This document shows positions 33,422 through 42,203 of a stretch of 64,000 bases of DNA, piece after piece. The stretch comes from JALYYC01 sp039922495 (GTDB taxonomy: Bacteria > Chloroflexota > Dormibacteria > CF-121). The number at the start of each line of letters is the position of its first letter. Positions within the stretch are counted from its first letter, which is position 1. A program made the translations under genes and the position numbers. Below the pieces are notes generated by a model. It worked only from the letters and a program-made list of their open reading frames with translations, was not told the origin of the DNA and ran no database searches. The stretch is taken from contig JBDTEO010000010.1 of assembly GCA_039922495.1 (NCBI GenBank), positions 1 through 64,000 on the forward strand. The letters are read 5' to 3'.

Positions 33422-35326
33422 GTGCCAGTGAGCGAAGCCCTCCGCCTCGTTCAGTACGCGGTCAGCGCCGGCTTCGTGGCGCTCAGCGTCATCATCCTGA
33501 TCGACTGGCTCCGCTATCGCGAGGGCAGCCGCGGCTACCTCGCCCTGGCCATCGGCCTCCTCGGCGTCACCTCCCTGCTGGGGCGAATCAGCGCGATCAC
33601 GGGCACCCGGTTCGCCGTGATCCTGGGCATCCTCTCCCTGACCGCATTCATGGCCTCGGGCTACATGCTCCTGATCTTCAGGGACTCCTTCGTCCCCCTG
33701 ACGCGGCGGCTTCGCCTCGGCGCCCTGGCCGCCGTCGTGGTCGCCACCGGCTTCGACCTGGTGGTCATGCCGCCGGGGGCTCGGCGTCTCGGCCCGCTCC
33801 AGAGCCTGGCCGTCATCCTGCTGGTGAGCGTCTGGGCGGGGTGTGTCCTGGAGCCGATCGCCCGCCTGTGGCTGGCGTCCCGTGGACGGCCGGCCGTGCA
33901 GCGCGCCCGCCTGCGAGCCCTGAGCGCCGGGTACGCCGGGCTGGTCACCGTGGTCCTTATCGCCGGCATCGGCGGCTCGGCAGCCGCGACACCCCCGGTT
34001 CAGCTCGGCATCCAGCTGGTCGCCCTGATCGTGATCCCGCTCCTTTACGCCGGATTCGCCCCGCCACGCTGGCTCCGACGGACCTGGCGTGAAGCCGAGG
34101 AAGACGAGCTGCGTGGCGCCATCCAGGACCTCCTCCTCTTCAGCCCGGATCGGGCCACGCTGGCACATCGCGGCGCGGAATGGGCCAGGCGGTTGGTCGG
34201 GGCTGACGGCGTTGCCGTCGTCGAGCCCAACGGCGATTTGCTGGCGATCCACGGGATGCGCGGCGAGGATGCCCGCCCGCTTGCGGCCCAGGCAAGCCCC
34301 GACGGCCAACCCACGCTCGTGGCCACTCCGGGATCGAATCGACCGAACGCCATCGTCATCCGCCTTCCGCTCGACACCGGCGCCGGCGCCCTGGTGGTCG
34401 TCTCAGGGCCCTTCACACCCTTCTTTGGCAGCGACGAGATGGACCGCCTCTGGTATTACGCGACCAATATCACGGCGGCGCTTGACCGGGCCCGGATGAC
34501 CGAGCGGATGGCGGCCCTGGAAAAGACCAAGTCCCAGTTCCTGAACCTGGCCTCCCACGAGCTGCGCAGTCCGTTAGGCGTCATCAACGGCTATCTCTCG
34601 ATGCTGGAGCAGGGTTCGCTCGGCCAGCTCAAAGAGCCGGGCGTGCGAGCGATCGAGGTGCTGAAAGCCAAGGCGCTGGAGATGAACATGCTGATCGGCC
34701 AGATGCTCGAGGCCGCCCGCCTCGAGGACGGACGCCTGGCGCTCAAGCGGGACCGGCTCGATCTGCGCCTGGTCGCGAAAGAAGCGCTCGCGACGATCGG
34801 GCCGCTGGCGACGGAACGCCACCACATCGTTCTGGACGACGCCCCCGAGCCGATCTACGTGATTGGCGACGAGGACCGCCTGGTCACGATCGTCAGCAAC
34901 CTCCTCGAGAACGCGATCAAGTACTCGCCCCATGGGGGCAACGTCCACTGCATGGTCCTTGCCCAGGACGGATCGGGCGCGATCACGGTGCAAGACGGGG
35001 GCGTCGGCATCGCGGCGGAGGACCTGCCGCGGCTGTTCAACCGCTTCGAGCGCATTCGCAACCGCGAAACCAGCCACGTGGGTGGCACCGGTCTCGGGTT
35101 GTACCTCTCACGTGAACTCGCCCGGCAGCATGGCGGCGACCTGGCGGTCGATTCCCGACCGGGGAAGGGCAGCAGCTTCACGCTGACCATCCCGATCGCG
35201 GCTCCACGGCAGGACCTCGCTCAGCAGCCGGCCACCACGCTCGAACCCGCGCCACCCGCGCCCCCCGCGCTGGAGGCGCCGCGGCTCCGGGTCGTGCCGA
35301 GTGGCGACGCCGACCTTACGGCGTAA
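33422..35326 (+). CDS. Membrane sensor histidine kinase (7TM-GAF-like-HisKA-HATPase)
   Basis: 634 residues, GTG start (another GTG at 33428). The N terminus has about seven TM helices up to residue 215, then a soluble GAF-like region (about 230-350), HisKA with the phospho-acceptor His379 in LASHELRSPLGVINGYL, and HATPase_c: NLLENAIKYSP N box, DGGVGI G1 box and GTGLGLYLSRELARQHGG G2 box. A Pro-rich tail follows. No response regulator is adjacent, so it is an orphan kinase. The stimulus is unknown; 7TM sensors often bind small hydrophobic ligands. Its 3' end overlaps the convergent lipoprotein gene by 11 bases. Confidence 0.92.
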   Translation: MPVSEALRLVQYAVSAGFVALSVIILIDWLRYREGSRGYLALAIGLLGVTSLLGRISAITGTRFAVILGILSLTAFMASGYMLLIFRDSFVPLTRRLRLGALAAVVVATGFDLVVMPPGARRLGPLQSLAVILLVSVWAGCVLEPIARLWLASRGRPAVQRARLRALSAGYAGLVTVVLIAGIGGSAAATPPVQLGIQLVALIVIPLLYAGFAPPRWLRRTWREAEEDELRGAIQDLLLFSPDRATLAHRGAEWARRLVGADGVAVVEPNGDLLAIHGMRGEDARPLAAQASPDGQPTLVATPGSNRPNAIVIRLPLDTGAGALVVVSGPFTPFFGSDEMDRLWYYATNITAALDRARMTERMAALEKTKSQFLNLASHELRSPLGVINGYLSMLEQGSLGQLKEPGVRAIEVLKAKALEMNMLIGQMLEAARLEDGRLALKRDRLDLRLVAKEALATIGPLATERHHIVLDDAPEPIYVIGDEDRLVTIVSNLLENAIKYSPHGGNVHCMVLAQDGSGAITVQDGGVGIAAEDLPRLFNRFERIRNRETSHVGGTGLGLYLSRELARQHGGDLAVDSRPGKGSSFTLTIPIAAPRQDLAQQPATTLEPAPPAPPALEAPRLRVVPSGDADLTA

Positions 35327-35801
35327 CCAGGTCCCAGTTCGTGTAGTGGCCGTTGGTATCGCCGGGCTTGCTGTCGCTATGGAAGAAGTAGAGCGGGAGG
35401 CCCTTATAGGTCACCTGCAGACTGCCATCGTCGCGGGTGATGGTGGCCAGCGCCCCGGCCACGCCGGTGCCACCGGTCGGGGTCTGCCCGGCGGGAACGG
35501 TCAGGGGTGGCCAGGTGGTGGCGCAGCCGCCTTTGCAGTTGCTCACGCCCGGCGTGTCGTTGCTGAAGTTGTACAGGGTCATCATGGTCGAGGCGGCCAC
35601 CAGGATCGTGCCGTTGCTCCCGACCGTCTTCGCAACGACCACGGGACCTGCCGCGGCGGCGGGCGACGCACTCGGGGTCGCCGTCGGGGTCGGCGTGAGG
35701 GTCGCGGTCGTCCCGGTTGAGGCGGCCTGGCCGCCGCAGCCGGCGAGCACGCCCGTCAGCAATAGCGCCGCGATGACCGCACGCCCTGGAAAAGAAACCA
35801 T
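35316..35801 (-). CDS. Lipoprotein with COG4315-type repeat
   Basis: 161 residues. Lipobox in VIAALLLTGVLAGCGG, a Thr/Pro-rich linker, then a single domain of the secreted-repeat lipoprotein family (PF03640 type): LYNFSNDTPGVSNCKGGCATTWPPL, followed by a second half-repeat ending GLPLYFFHSDSKPGDTNGHYTNWDLV. Surface-anchored; these proteins have no settled function but often occur near redox or sensor genes. The ATG at 35801 is the natural start. Confidence 0.88.
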   Translation of the reverse strand: MVSFPGRAVIAALLLTGVLAGCGGQAASTGTTATLTPTPTATPSASPAAAAGPVVVAKTVGSNGTILVAASTMMTLYNFSNDTPGVSNCKGGCATTWPPLTVPAGQTPTGGTGVAGALATITRDDGSLQVTYKGLPLYFFHSDSKPGDTNGHYTNWDLVTP

Positions 35802-35870
35802 ATGAATCGTCTACCTCCGCGTGAATCCGCGTTGTCAGAGGGTAGCTACGCGCGACGGTTACGGGGCGGC

Positions 35871-37790
35871 CTAGCCTCCCTGGCGGGTCAGGGTCTCGCC
35901 GGCCGGCTCAGCCTCGCTGATTGCGCGCCGCACACTGGCAGCCACGCCGGCGGGGTCGAGGCCCAGCTGCGTAAACAACTCGGCTTGTGACCCCTGCGGG
36001 ATGAAGGCGTCCGGGACGCCAAGCGCCGTCACCGGAATGCCAAGCGGCGCCAGCACCTCCGAGACGGCGGATCCGAAGCCTCCGCTGACCACGTTGTCCT
36101 CCAGCGTCAGGATGGTCGGGTGGCGGCGGGCCCAGGTCTCCAGCCGCGGATCAAGCGGTTTGATGTAGCGGGCATTGACGACGGTGAGGGCGACGCCATC
36201 GTTCTCGAGGGCTGCCGCCGCCTCCATGGCGACCGAGACCATTTTGCCGGTCGCGAGCAGCAACGCCGCCCCTCCCTGGCGAAGCACCTCCCATTCGCCG
36301 ACCGCCAGCACGCGCGGCGGCTGCGCGACGCCTTCGATGACGGCCCCCTTCGGGAATCGGATGGCGAATGGGCCTGGGTTCTCGAGTGTCACGGCGGTGT
36401 GCAGGAGATCGCGCAACTCCTGTGCGTCACTGGCCGCGGCAAGCGTGAGTCCTGGCATCGCACGAAGAAAGGTCAGATCGAAGATGCCGTGATGCGATGG
36501 CCCGTCGTCACCGGTGATACCAGCGCGGTCGAGCACGAAGATCACCGGCAGGCGGTGGAGGCAGACATCCATCATCACCTGGTCCAGCGCTCGCTGGATG
36601 AACGTCGAATAGACGACGACGACCGGGCGGAGCTTTCCCATGGCGAGCCCGGCGGCAAAGGTCACGGCGTGCTGTTCGGCGATTCCAACATCGAAGAAGC
36701 GATCCGGGAAGCGAGCGAGGAATGGGCCAAGCCCGGCACTGCTGCCCATCGCCGCCGTGATGGCGATCAGTCGGGAATCGTTCTCCGCCTCGGCAACGAG
36801 GGCTTCGCCGAACACGTCCGTGTACAGCACCTTTCGGCTGAGCGGCTTCGCGGTCAGCATGTCGAAGGCGCTGGGACTGTGGAAGTGGTCGATCTCGTCC
36901 TGTTCTGCCGGTCCGTAACCGCGGCCCTTGGTCGTGATGACGTGGACGGCGACCGGGCCGCCGAGCCGCTTGACCTGGTTCAGCGTCCGCTCGATGTCGC
37001 CGATGTTGTGGCCGTCGATCGGACCGGAGTACTTGATGCCGAGGTACTCGAACAGGCTGCGCGGCGAGATCAGCTCCTTCAGCCCTTCCTTGATGCGCCG
37101 GCCCGCCTCGATCGCCTTGCCGCCGGCCGGAACTGAGCGCAGGATCCGGTCGACGCGGTTCTTGGTTCGGTGATAGGTCGGATTGAGCACCGTCAGTTGC
37201 TGGGCCAGGTGTTGCGCGAGACCGCCGATCGTCGGCGCGTATGACCGCCCATTGTCGTTGAGGATGATGATCACCGGCGTCTTTCGGTGGCCGATATTGT
37301 TCAACGCCTCGTAAGCCATCCCGCCGGTGAGGGCGCCGTCTCCGACCACGACCACCACGTGCCCGGGCGCTTGCTGCCGCCGGAGGGCTTCCGCCATCCC
37401 GGAGGCGTAGCTCAGCCCGGTCGAGGCATGGCTGTTCTCGACGAAGTCGTGCTCGCTTTCGGCTCGGTTCGGATACCCGCTCATGCCACCCAGCTTGCGA
37501 AGGCGGGCGAACCCGCTCCGAGGCCGGGTGAGCAGCTTGTGGACGTAGGCCTGGTGGCCGGTATCGAAGATGATGCGATCCTTCGGGCTGTCAAAGACCC
37601 GGTGGAGCGCCAGCGTCAGCTCGACGACGCCCAGGTTGGGGCCCAGATGCCCACCGGTTTTCGAAACGCTCTCGACCAGGAACTGGCGGATCTCCTCGGC
37701 CAGCGCCTGCATCTGCTCCTCGGTGAGGGCGCGCAGGTCGGCCGGGCTGTGGACGCGATCGAGGATGGGGGTCTTTATCGGGTCCGTCAT
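35871..37790 (-). CDS. dxs: 1-deoxy-D-xylulose-5-phosphate synthase
   Basis: 639 residues, normal for Dxs. Thiamine-diphosphate enzyme condensing pyruvate and glyceraldehyde 3-phosphate, the first step of the MEP isoprenoid pathway. Seen: HLGPNLGVVELTLALH, DTGHQAYVHKLLTRP, the TPP-binding GDGALTGGMAYEALNNIG...ILNDN block, HVITTKGRGYGPAE, and the transketolase C-terminal parts GIAEQHAVTFAAGLA and DRAGITGDDGPSHHG. All hallmarks are intact. Other MEP genes are not in this window. Confidence 0.98.
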   Translation of the reverse strand: MTDPIKTPILDRVHSPADLRALTEEQMQALAEEIRQFLVESVSKTGGHLGPNLGVVELTLALHRVFDSPKDRIIFDTGHQAYVHKLLTRPRSGFARLRKLGGMSGYPNRAESEHDFVENSHASTGLSYASGMAEALRRQQAPGHVVVVVGDGALTGGMAYEALNNIGHRKTPVIIILNDNGRSYAPTIGGLAQHLAQQLTVLNPTYHRTKNRVDRILRSVPAGGKAIEAGRRIKEGLKELISPRSLFEYLGIKYSGPIDGHNIGDIERTLNQVKRLGGPVAVHVITTKGRGYGPAEQDEIDHFHSPSAFDMLTAKPLSRKVLYTDVFGEALVAEAENDSRLIAITAAMGSSAGLGPFLARFPDRFFDVGIAEQHAVTFAAGLAMGKLRPVVVVYSTFIQRALDQVMMDVCLHRLPVIFVLDRAGITGDDGPSHHGIFDLTFLRAMPGLTLAAASDAQELRDLLHTAVTLENPGPFAIRFPKGAVIEGVAQPPRVLAVGEWEVLRQGGAALLLATGKMVSVAMEAAAALENDGVALTVVNARYIKPLDPRLETWARRHPTILTLEDNVVSGGFGSAVSEVLAPLGIPVTALGVPDAFIPQGSQAELFTQLGLDPAGVAASVRRAISEAEPAGETLTRQGG

Positions 37791-37875
37791 GCCGTTGAAT
37801 CGAGTCTAAAGGAGAACGCGCGGGAGCCCATGTAACGGCATCAACGGCTCTTCCGCCGATTTGGTTACCAGCAGC

Positions 37876-38550
37876 TCAGACGGTGTAGACCTGGACCTGG
37901 CCTTTCTCGACCCGAACCTGCAGCGTGGGGAGGGGCGGCAACGGACTCGTGTACTGGTCGCTGGGCTGGCCGGTTTTCTCGAAGGTCGCTCCGTGGCAGG
38001 GGCATTCGAAGCGGTCGCGGAACTTGCTGTAGTTGAGGATGCAACCCATGTGGGTGCAGATCGCGGAAAGTCCCTTGACGTCCTGACCCGTGCGGAGCAG
38101 AAAGCCCTCGATCGCGCCCGACCGGAAGGCGACCGGGGTATTTTCGGGTAGGGCGGTGAGCGCCTTGATCGTTTGCCAGGTCCCTTTCTCGACAAGGATT
38201 TGACCGGTCGACACGGGCGCCGGCGCCTTCGAGAGGCGATCGATCCCGACCGCCGCCGCCACCCCGGCGGCGAGCCCGGTGGCACCCGCGAACAGGATCG
38301 AACGACGGCTCGGGCGGGACTTCGGCGGCGCCTCCGGCGACCGCTCGCGAACCCACTCGCCGATCGACGCCTGCATCCGGCCGAGAAATTCATTGGAGGG
38401 CAAGCCGGCGCCGGGCTTGGTCGCCCGTAGCATCGCGGCGGTCTGGCGCGCGCCGAGCGCATCCTGGTCGGCCAGCGGCGTGCGCTCCGGACGGCGGTCC
38501 TCAAGCAGGTCCTCGACGTACTGGTCGAGTTGCTCGGGATCGTCGTTCAT
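37876..38550 (-). CDS. Rieske 2Fe-2S protein with cytoplasmic N domain, sigma-factor partner
   Basis: 224 residues, starting inside the ECF sigma gene (four-base overlap). Residues 1-80 are charged and helical (QLDQYVEDLLEDRR ... FLGRMQASIGEWVRERS) and should stay in the cytoplasm. SRRSILFAGATGLAAGVAAAVG (from residue 81) is a Tat-like signal-anchor. The outer part is a Rieske domain with CTHMGC at 165-170 and CPCHG at 183-187, giving the C-x-H and C-x-x-H cluster ligands plus the disulfide cysteines. Gene order and the N-terminal extension make it a candidate redox-sensing anti-sigma factor; an electron-transfer protein without any regulatory role is the alternative. Confidence 0.9.
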   Translation of the reverse strand: MNDDPEQLDQYVEDLLEDRRPERTPLADQDALGARQTAAMLRATKPGAGLPSNEFLGRMQASIGEWVRERSPEAPPKSRPSRRSILFAGATGLAAGVAAAVGIDRLSKAPAPVSTGQILVEKGTWQTIKALTALPENTPVAFRSGAIEGFLLRTGQDVKGLSAICTHMGCILNYSKFRDRFECPCHGATFEKTGQPSDQYTSPLPPLPTLQVRVEKGQVQVYTV

Positions 38551-39110
38551 GATGTCCTCCCACGCTCGCGGCCGGCCCGGTTCAGCGCGCGGAATTGCAG
38601 GACCTTGACGTTGGTCTCGGTCAGGTTGAGCTCGTGGGCCGTGTCGCGAACCGAATAGCCTCGCAAGAAGCGCAGCTCGAGCACCCGGCGGTACTGCTCC
38701 GGCAGCGTGGCGAGGAGCGCGTCGACCCGCTGCGCGGCCTCGACGTTCTCGCGGAGCGGGGGTTGCCGGGAGACGTCCTCGTCGATCGCATCGGTGCCCT
38801 CCGCGTAATACTCGCGCCAGTGGTCGGCCAGGGTGGTTTGGGCAACCCGATAGAGCCAGCTGCGCAGCTCTGGGACCGAGACGTCGCTTCGCATGCCGTG
38901 GATGGCTTTCATAAACACTTTTGAGGTGAGATCTTCCGCATCAGCTCGGTTTCCGACTCGGCTGTAGACATACTGGTAGATGGCGGTGACGTGCGTTTGA
39001 TAGGCCCAGGTGAGGTGTTCCTGGTCAGCCGGCCCCTGGGGCCGGGGAAGCGCCACGACCTTCGGGGACGACGCCAGCGCCTGAGCTCCAACCGGGTCTT
39101 CTTTAAGCAT
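38547..39110 (-). CDS. ECF-type RNA polymerase sigma factor
   Basis: 187 residues, ATG at 39110. Sigma-70 region 2: VTAIYQYVYSRVGNRADAEDLTSKVFMKAIHGM, ending with SWLYRVAQTTLADHWRE. Region 4: VDALLATLPEQYRRVLELRFLRGYSVRDTAHELNLTETNVKVLQFRALNRA, a complete helix-turn-helix. The two are separated by a short acidic linker, as in ECF factors. It is co-translated with the Rieske protein, which is placed like an anti-sigma factor. The gene is divergent from trxB, so thioredoxin reductase could be a target. Confidence 0.95.
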   Translation of the reverse strand: MLKEDPVGAQALASSPKVVALPRPQGPADQEHLTWAYQTHVTAIYQYVYSRVGNRADAEDLTSKVFMKAIHGMRSDVSVPELRSWLYRVAQTTLADHWREYYAEGTDAIDEDVSRQPPLRENVEAAQRVDALLATLPEQYRRVLELRFLRGYSVRDTAHELNLTETNVKVLQFRALNRAGRERGRTS

Positions 39111-39157
39111 CCGCTCCCGCTGTTATATACCGCCAAGGGTTACGCCGCCCGGCCCTG

Positions 39158-39178
39158 GGAATACTCACTGGTGGGAAT
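39158..39178 (+). promoter_or_regulatory. Paired GGGAAT boxes between the sigma gene and trxB
   Basis: GGGAAT occurs at 39158-39163 and again at 39173-39178, a 15-base period, in the 94 bases separating the sigma start from trxB. GGAA-type cores are common in ECF -35 elements. The pair may be a promoter or activator site, but no -10 of the expected type can be fixed. Confidence 0.25.
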
Positions 39179-39204
39179 TGCTTAACTATCATGGAGCCGC
39201 ACCG

Positions 39205-40194
39205 ATGGACAAGGATCGCCACTACGACGTCATCATCATCGGCGCCGGGCCGGCAGGCCTGACCGCCGCCCTCTACGCCGGCCGTGCCCGGGTCAAAACG
39301 GTCCTGCTGGAGCGGGGAGCCCCCGGCGGGCAGCTGCTCAACACCGATGCGATCGAGGATTACCCCGGCTTCGACCACATCACGGGCGTCGAGCTGGCGA
39401 AGCGGATGGCCGACCAGGTGGTCAAGTTCGGCGTCGACCTGGAGACGACCGGCGTGACAGGGATCCGGAGCCGTGGCAACAAGAAAGTGGTCGAAACCGA
39501 GAACGGAACCTACACGGCCGACTTCGTCATCCTGACCGCCGGCGGGTCGCCGAAGAAGATCGGCATCCCCGGCGAGGATGAGTTCCAGGGCCGGGGCGTG
39601 TCGCAGTGCGCGGTGTGCGATGGCGCGTTCTTCAAGGGAGAAGAGGTGGCCGTGATTGGCGGTGGCGACGCCGCGGTCGAGGAGGCCGTCTTTTTGACGC
39701 GCTACAGCAAGAAGGTCTTCCTCATCCATCGCCGCGACGAATTTCGCGCCCAGGCCATCCTGGTCGAAGCGGCGCGCTCGAATCCGAACGTGGAAATCAT
39801 CATGAATACCGTCGTCACCGAGGTCATCGGCAACGACGGCCAGGTCACCGGGATCACCTTGAAGGACGTCAAGACGGGGGAGACGCGGCCGCTGGCGGTG
39901 ACCGGCGTCTTCGTCTTCATCGGGTTCGTGCCCAACACGCAGTTCTTCGACCGTCACGAGCATGTCGAGCATGACCCCCTCGGGTTCCTCGTGACCGACA
40001 CGACGATGCAGACCAGCGTGCCCGGGGTGTACGCCGCGGGCGATGTGCGCTCCCAGCTCACCAGGCAGATCACGACCGCCGTTGGCGACGCAACCACGGC
40101 CGCGATCGACGCCGTCAAGAAGCTGGAGTTGCGCAAACATCAGCCCACGCCCGTGCCGGTCGACGCCTACGGGCCCACCCAGCCAATCGGATAG
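39205..40194 (+). CDS. trxB: Thioredoxin-disulfide reductase
   Basis: 329 residues from the ATG at 39205 (MDKDRHYDVIIIGAGPAGLTAALYAGRA); the frame from 39178 adds a few residues without SD support. Low-molecular-weight TrxB: FAD-binding GxGxxG at the N terminus, GGQLLNTDAIEDYPGF, redox pair Cys135-Ala-Val-Cys138 in SQCAVCDGAFF, NADPH-binding VAVIGGGDAAVEEA, and the second FAD motif VYAAGDVRSQ. Complete and of normal size. No thioredoxin gene is adjacent. Confidence 0.97.
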   Translation: MDKDRHYDVIIIGAGPAGLTAALYAGRARVKTVLLERGAPGGQLLNTDAIEDYPGFDHITGVELAKRMADQVVKFGVDLETTGVTGIRSRGNKKVVETENGTYTADFVILTAGGSPKKIGIPGEDEFQGRGVSQCAVCDGAFFKGEEVAVIGGGDAAVEEAVFLTRYSKKVFLIHRRDEFRAQAILVEAARSNPNVEIIMNTVVTEVIGNDGQVTGITLKDVKTGETRPLAVTGVFVFIGFVPNTQFFDRHEHVEHDPLGFLVTDTTMQTSVPGVYAAGDVRSQLTRQITTAVGDATTAAIDAVKKLELRKHQPTPVPVDAYGPTQPIG

Positions 40195-40238
40195 CTAACC
40201 CGGACCGGCGGCCGGCCCTGCGCGGAGTCGCCGTCCTT

Positions 40239-41816
40239 GTGGTCACGGCGGTCGCGTTGACGCTTCGGATCCTCGGACTGAATTTCGGGCTGCCCGCGAT
40301 CTACCGGCCGGATGAAAACGTCGCGGTCGGGCGCGCCATGGGCGTCCTGCACGGGGTCCTCGATCCGCACTTTGCCGACTGGCCGCACCTGTTCTTCTAT
40401 CTCTCCGCCGCCTGGCTCCTCCCGGCCCACCTGGTCGGACTGGTGACGGACCAGGCGTCCGCGCATCTTTGGGTTCGCGCGCTGAGCGCGCTGCTGGGAA
40501 CCGCGACCGTGCTCCTGGTCATCGACTTCGGCCGGCGTGCCTATGGCTGGAGCGCCGGGTTGCTCGGCGGGGCCGGGCTGGCGGTCGCCTTCCTCGCGAT
40601 GCGCGATAGCCATTTCGGGACTCCCGATACGGCGTTGGCGCTGGCGATCACCGCCGCGCTCTACGTCGCCTACCGCACCGTCGCCCGGGTGGGCGGCCGA
40701 CCCCTGCTGCTCAATGGCATCGCGCTGGGCGTTGCCGCCAGTTTCAAGTACAACGGTGCCCTGGTCTTCCTGGCTGCCGCCACCGGCCAGGCGTGGAACG
40801 CCTTGCGCACTCCAATGCCCGCCTGGACCGTGATCCGGCGGCTCGTCATCATCGCGGTCATCGGCGTGGTCACCCTGGTGGTGACCTCGCCCTTTCTGCT
40901 GCTCGACCCCTCGATGACCGCCCACGGGCTCGGCTACATCCTGTCGCACCTCGCCAGCGAGACGGTTGACCAGGTTGGCTGGGTTCGATTGCTGGTCGCC
41001 CTCTGGTACGGCCTCGACCCGGGCCTGTTCATCCTGGCGCTCGCTGGCGTCGCCTCTGCATTGTGGCGGCGCACGGTCGCGGATTGGATCCTGATGGCTT
41101 TCGTCCTCCCCTATTACCTCCTGATCGGCGCGGGCCACTCGGTCTTCTTCCGCTATGCGGATCCGCTGATCCCACCCCTTTGCCTGCTCGCCGGTCGCGC
41201 CGCGGCGGACCGGGTTGCTTGCGCGACGACCCGCCCCTGGCGCGCGCTGGCGGTCGCGGCGATCCTCGCCATCCTGACCCTCCCGGCCGGGTTCCACGAC
41301 CTGCGCTTCGACACCCTGATCCAGCAACCCGATACCCGGACGCTGGCCTACACCTGGCTGCAGGATCACGTCCCGAGCGGCAGCGTGGTGGCGATCCCCT
41401 ACAAGCCCGGCCCGGCGCACGACCAGGCGCTGGTCGACGGGCGGACACAAAGCCTGGGCGCGACCGACCCCTACGTCGCCGCCTTCCTCGAGAACCGGCT
41501 GGAGACGCGGTACCGCGTCCGCGACCTGAGCGAAGACGACCTCCAGCATCAAACGGTCGCCGCGCTCCGCGCCGACCAGGTCGGTTACGTGGTGATCGGC
41601 CGGAAGCGCCCCGACCTGGGCTGCGCCGGCCCGACACCGCTCGAGCAAGCGCTGCAGGCGCAGGGGCGCCTGGTCGCGCAATTCAGCCCGGTCGGCTCCG
41701 GCTGCCCCTCGGGGTCGGTTTTCGACAGCATCGACACCTATTACGTTCCCCTGGCCGGCTACGCGGGCTACCTCCGGCCCGGTCCGGTACTCCGGATTTA
41801 CGCCCTCGGAGATTGA
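40239..41816 (+). CDS. PMT/ArnT-type membrane glycosyltransferase
   Basis: 525 residues, GTG start (the frame stays open upstream, so an unconventional earlier start cannot be excluded). About ten TM helices and, in the first loop, YRPDENVAVGRAMG, whose acidic pair is the catalytic motif of GT-C enzymes using polyprenyl-phosphate sugars (PMT/GT39/GT83). Next are HLFFYLSAAW, RDSHFGTPDTALAL, and a C-terminal extracytoplasmic domain of about 180 residues with a Cys pair. Probably glycosylates lipids or exported proteins; donor and acceptor unknown. Confidence 0.85.
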   Translation: MVTAVALTLRILGLNFGLPAIYRPDENVAVGRAMGVLHGVLDPHFADWPHLFFYLSAAWLLPAHLVGLVTDQASAHLWVRALSALLGTATVLLVIDFGRRAYGWSAGLLGGAGLAVAFLAMRDSHFGTPDTALALAITAALYVAYRTVARVGGRPLLLNGIALGVAASFKYNGALVFLAAATGQAWNALRTPMPAWTVIRRLVIIAVIGVVTLVVTSPFLLLDPSMTAHGLGYILSHLASETVDQVGWVRLLVALWYGLDPGLFILALAGVASALWRRTVADWILMAFVLPYYLLIGAGHSVFFRYADPLIPPLCLLAGRAAADRVACATTRPWRALAVAAILAILTLPAGFHDLRFDTLIQQPDTRTLAYTWLQDHVPSGSVVAIPYKPGPAHDQALVDGRTQSLGATDPYVAAFLENRLETRYRVRDLSEDDLQHQTVAALRADQVGYVVIGRKRPDLGCAGPTPLEQALQAQGRLVAQFSPVGSGCPSGSVFDSIDTYYVPLAGYAGYLRPGPVLRIYALGD

Positions 41817-41856
41817 GCGTTTGGCCGGACGGCACCGGCGCTTTATAGTGGAATCA

Positions 41857-42180
41857 GTGAACCTGATCGCCCTGATCAAAGAGCGCGCGAAGTACTACAA
41901 ATGCCTCGCCTGCTCGCAGGCCCTGGCCGACTGCCAGGTCAACCTGCTGAACGAGAGTGACGGCCACTGCACGGTGGAGGTCACCTGCGCCAACTGCGGC
42001 GTCAGCTTCGTGGCGGTCCTGCTGCTGAAGAAGGCGAAGCACCCGGATGGGCTGCCGAAGGCGGCGAAGGAAGGCCCCATCAGCGGGGACGAGCTGCTCG
42101 ACCTCCACCAGCAGCTCCAGTCGTTCAACGGCCCGCTCACGGAGTTGGTCCGCCGGCGGACGCATCCCCAGGCCTCGTAG
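41857..42180 (+). CDS. Small Cys4 protein
   Basis: 107 residues from a GTG at 41857 (TTG at 41821 is an alternative). Two CxxC pairs, CLAC near residue 20 and CANC near residue 47, separated by a strand (HCTVEVTCANCGVSFVAVLLLKK), suggest a zinc ribbon. The C-terminal half is helical (SGDELLDLHQQLQSFNGPLTELVRRR). No family recognised. It lies 23 bases upstream of the cysteine desulfurase gene, so the two may be co-transcribed. Confidence 0.65.
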   Translation: MNLIALIKERAKYYKCLACSQALADCQVNLLNESDGHCTVEVTCANCGVSFVAVLLLKKAKHPDGLPKAAKEGPISGDELLDLHQQLQSFNGPLTELVRRRTHPQAS

Positions 42181-42203
42181 CGCCGTCACCGACCCCACCT
42201 AGA

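Noticed and set aside
32975..34309. 444-codon minus-strand ORF
   Set aside because: Antisense to the histidine kinase; charged low-complexity shadow.
40167..41879. 570-codon minus-strand ORF
   Set aside because: Shadow of the PMT-type glycosyltransferase; Gln/Arg/Gly-rich with no domain.
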